Shown here: positions 59,565 through 60,880 of the stretch, piece by piece
Position numbering within the stretch: the first letter of the stretch is position 1
Layout of the letters: the number at the start of each line of letters is the position of its first letter
Program-made: the position numbers and the translations under genes
The notes under the pieces: model-generated
The model's database searches: none
Seen by the model: the letters and a program-made list of their open reading frames with translations, nothing else
Told to the model about the DNA's origin: nothing
NCBI GenBank assembly: GCA_014799565.1
Contig: JAAVHT010000011.1
Coordinates: 56,424-117,303 of the forward strand
From: Clostridiales bacterium
GTDB taxonomy: Bacteria; Bacillota; Clostridia; Oscillospirales; Oscillospiraceae
Reading direction: 5' to 3'
Length of the DNA: 60,880 bases

Positions 59565-60860
59565 ATGAAAAGAAAAACTTTGGCCATGCTCCTGGCTGGC
59601 GCCCTGTCTCTGAGCCTTCTGGCCGGCTGCGGCAACAAGACCACCGACAACCCCGGCAGCAATGACAACCCCGGCACCACCAACACCGACAACGCCGGCG
59701 GCTCCGGCGAGGTCACCGACATCACCCTGAAGGTGTGGTGCCCCTCCAACCAGATCGACACCGGCATCATGGAAGAGCAGCAGAAGGCCTTCCAGGCTGA
59801 GCATCCCGAGTGGAACATCACCTGGGACACCACCGCCGTGGGCGAGGACACCTGCCAGGAGAACGTGCTGCGCGACGTGGAAGCTGCGGCTGACGTGTAC
59901 TTCTTCGCCAGTGACCAATTGCCCGACCTGGTGAACGCCGGCGCCATCGCTCAGCTGGGCGGCGCCACTGCTGAGATGGTGGAGAACAACATGGGCGAGG
60001 CCGTTGTCAACACCGCTAAGGTGGACGGCAAGCTCTACGCCATCCCCTTCACCCACAACACCTTCTTCATGTTCTATGACAAGACCCTGCTCAACGAGGA
60101 TCAGATCAAGTCCATCGAGGGCATCATGGCCGCCGAGACTCCTGACAACGCCTATAACTTCTACTTCGAGTCCGCTGGCGGCTGGAAGCTGGGCGCTTGG
60201 TACTACGGCGCCGGCCTGTCCGTGTTCGGCTCCGACGGCAGCGACCTGTCCGCCGGTGTGGACTGGAACAACGCCACCGGTATGGCTGTTACCAACTACC
60301 TCATCGACCTGATCAACAACCCCAAGTGTGCGTATGACGGCGAGATCGCCGTGTCCGAGCTCATCGGCGACCACCGCCTGGGCGCTTGGTGGGATGGCTC
60401 CTGGAACTACGATACCTATCATGACGTCCTGGGCGACGACATGGGCCTGGCCGTGATCCCCACCTTTAATCCCGACGGCACCGACCACCAGCTGCTGAGC
60501 TTCTACGGCTCCAAGTGCATCGGCGTCAACGCCAAGTCCAAGAACAGGGCCGCCGCCGTGGCGTTCGCCGCCTTCCTGGGCAACGAGGAGAACCAGGTTC
60601 TGCGCTATGAGAAGTCCGCTCAGATCCCCACCAACGTCAACGCCGCCGCCTCTGAGGCCGTCAAGGCTGACGTCATGGCCACCGTCATCTCCGACGAGTC
60701 CACCAACTGCAGCGTGATGCAGCCCGTCAACACCACCTTCTCCGCCCGGTACTGGACTTACGCCGGCGCTATCCCCACCGAGATCCGCAGCGGCGCGATC
60801 AACAAGGACAACGCCCAGGAGAAGATGGACGCCTTTGTCGCCGCTATGACCGCGGAGTAA
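59565..60860 (+). CDS. Carbohydrate ABC transporter substrate-binding lipoprotein
   Basis: A 431-residue family 1 extracellular solute-binding protein. The lipobox LLAGC (18-22) gives an N-acyl cysteine at C22, followed by an Asn/Gly/Thr/Asp-rich linker (about 24-50). The mature part starts DITLKVWCPSNQIDTGIMEEQQKAFQAEHPEWNI, with YFFASDQLPDLVNAGAIAQL, YAIPFTHNTFFMFYDKTLL and KGIG-type GSKCIGVNAKSKNRAAAVAFAAFLGNEENQ typical of malto-oligosaccharide/multiple sugar-binding proteins. The permease genes would follow beyond the window end. The ATG at 59565 has AAGGAGG and the upstream region carries LacI-type operators. It is very rich in C-ending codons, as highly expressed genes of this genome are. 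Confidence 0.93.
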   Translation: MKRKTLAMLLAGALSLSLLAGCGNKTTDNPGSNDNPGTTNTDNAGGSGEVTDITLKVWCPSNQIDTGIMEEQQKAFQAEHPEWNITWDTTAVGEDTCQENVLRDVEAAADVYFFASDQLPDLVNAGAIAQLGGATAEMVENNMGEAVVNTAKVDGKLYAIPFTHNTFFMFYDKTLLNEDQIKSIEGIMAAETPDNAYNFYFESAGGWKLGAWYYGAGLSVFGSDGSDLSAGVDWNNATGMAVTNYLIDLINNPKCAYDGEIAVSELIGDHRLGAWWDGSWNYDTYHDVLGDDMGLAVIPTFNPDGTDHQLLSFYGSKCIGVNAKSKNRAAAVAFAAFLGNEENQVLRYEKSAQIPTNVNAAASEAVKADVMATVISDESTNCSVMQPVNTTFSARYWTYAGAIPTEIRSGAINKDNAQEKMDAFVAAMTAE

Positions 60861-60880
60861 GGACAGGCTGAAATGAATAT

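Overview
The window is GC-rich DNA from an endospore-forming Clostridia, most likely an Oscillospiraceae of the Flavonifractor/Lawsonibacter/Intestinimonas kind. This rests on gene content only: yabP-yabQ-divIC-yabR, spoVT, a SpoIIQ-like M23 protein, a DUF4830 protein, an FprA flavodiiron protein, a ferritin and an acyl-CoA dehydrogenase of anaerobic type. No rRNA, tRNA or CRISPR array was seen.

Layout. 1-1940 holds the end of tyrA followed by sporulation and division genes in Bacillus-like order. 2000-5728 carries an amidohydrolase, a lone fumarase alpha subunit and prfC; prfC has an unusual AUG-UAA leader. 5800-8034 has an acetyltransferase, an unknown protein and a DegV protein. 8077-12235 (minus) is an ftsE-ftsX-M23 hydrolase-S41 protease wall-remodelling cluster. 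12464-18008 holds a PucR regulator, an rRNA pseudouridine synthase, a DUF4830 protein and nagA-nagB with a MurR/RpiR regulator. 18145-22845 holds a TetM-like GTPase fused to an NYN domain, and recG. 23019-26799 has a methyltransferase, an M23 protein, ferritin and a GH2 glycosidase. 27027-30196 is a two-gene operon: an acyl-CoA dehydrogenase/ETF-alpha/rubredoxin fusion followed by FprA. It reads as a route from acyl-CoA to oxygen and sits behind a Fur/PerR-like box.

The main discovery is at 32372-57112. The sporulation regulator gene spoVT is cut in two by a 24,204-bp element (32811-57022). Its first 33 codons lie at 57112-57014 and its last 145 codons at 32809-32372, both on the minus strand. 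The break is flanked by an 8-bp direct repeat, GGGTCGCC. Recombination across it restores an in-frame 178-residue SpoVT, the length I recall for the Bacillus subtilis protein. A large serine recombinase lies directly against one end and is fused in frame to the SpoVT remainder. In the circular form it would instead acquire a 27-residue tail followed by a terminator. The inner sides of the two att sites carry matching inverted arms (GTTATC / GATAAC, each 6 bp from the core), and the GTTATCTGT arm recurs in the promoter of the cat-like/recombinase operon. The element looks like a sporulation-intervening element comparable in principle to skin in sigK, but in spoVT.

Inside the element, about two thirds of the length is one 5361-codon gene for an SLH-anchored, repeat-built surface protein. 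The rest is a CAT-like acetyltransferase, a Fic protein with palindromic upstream DNA, a SWIM zinc-finger protein, decayed defence-type genes and unknowns. No conjugation or phage structural genes were seen.

Beyond the element, 57353-60860 holds a TraX-like membrane protein, a LacI regulator with repeated operator-like sites, and a sugar ABC solute-binding lipoprotein.
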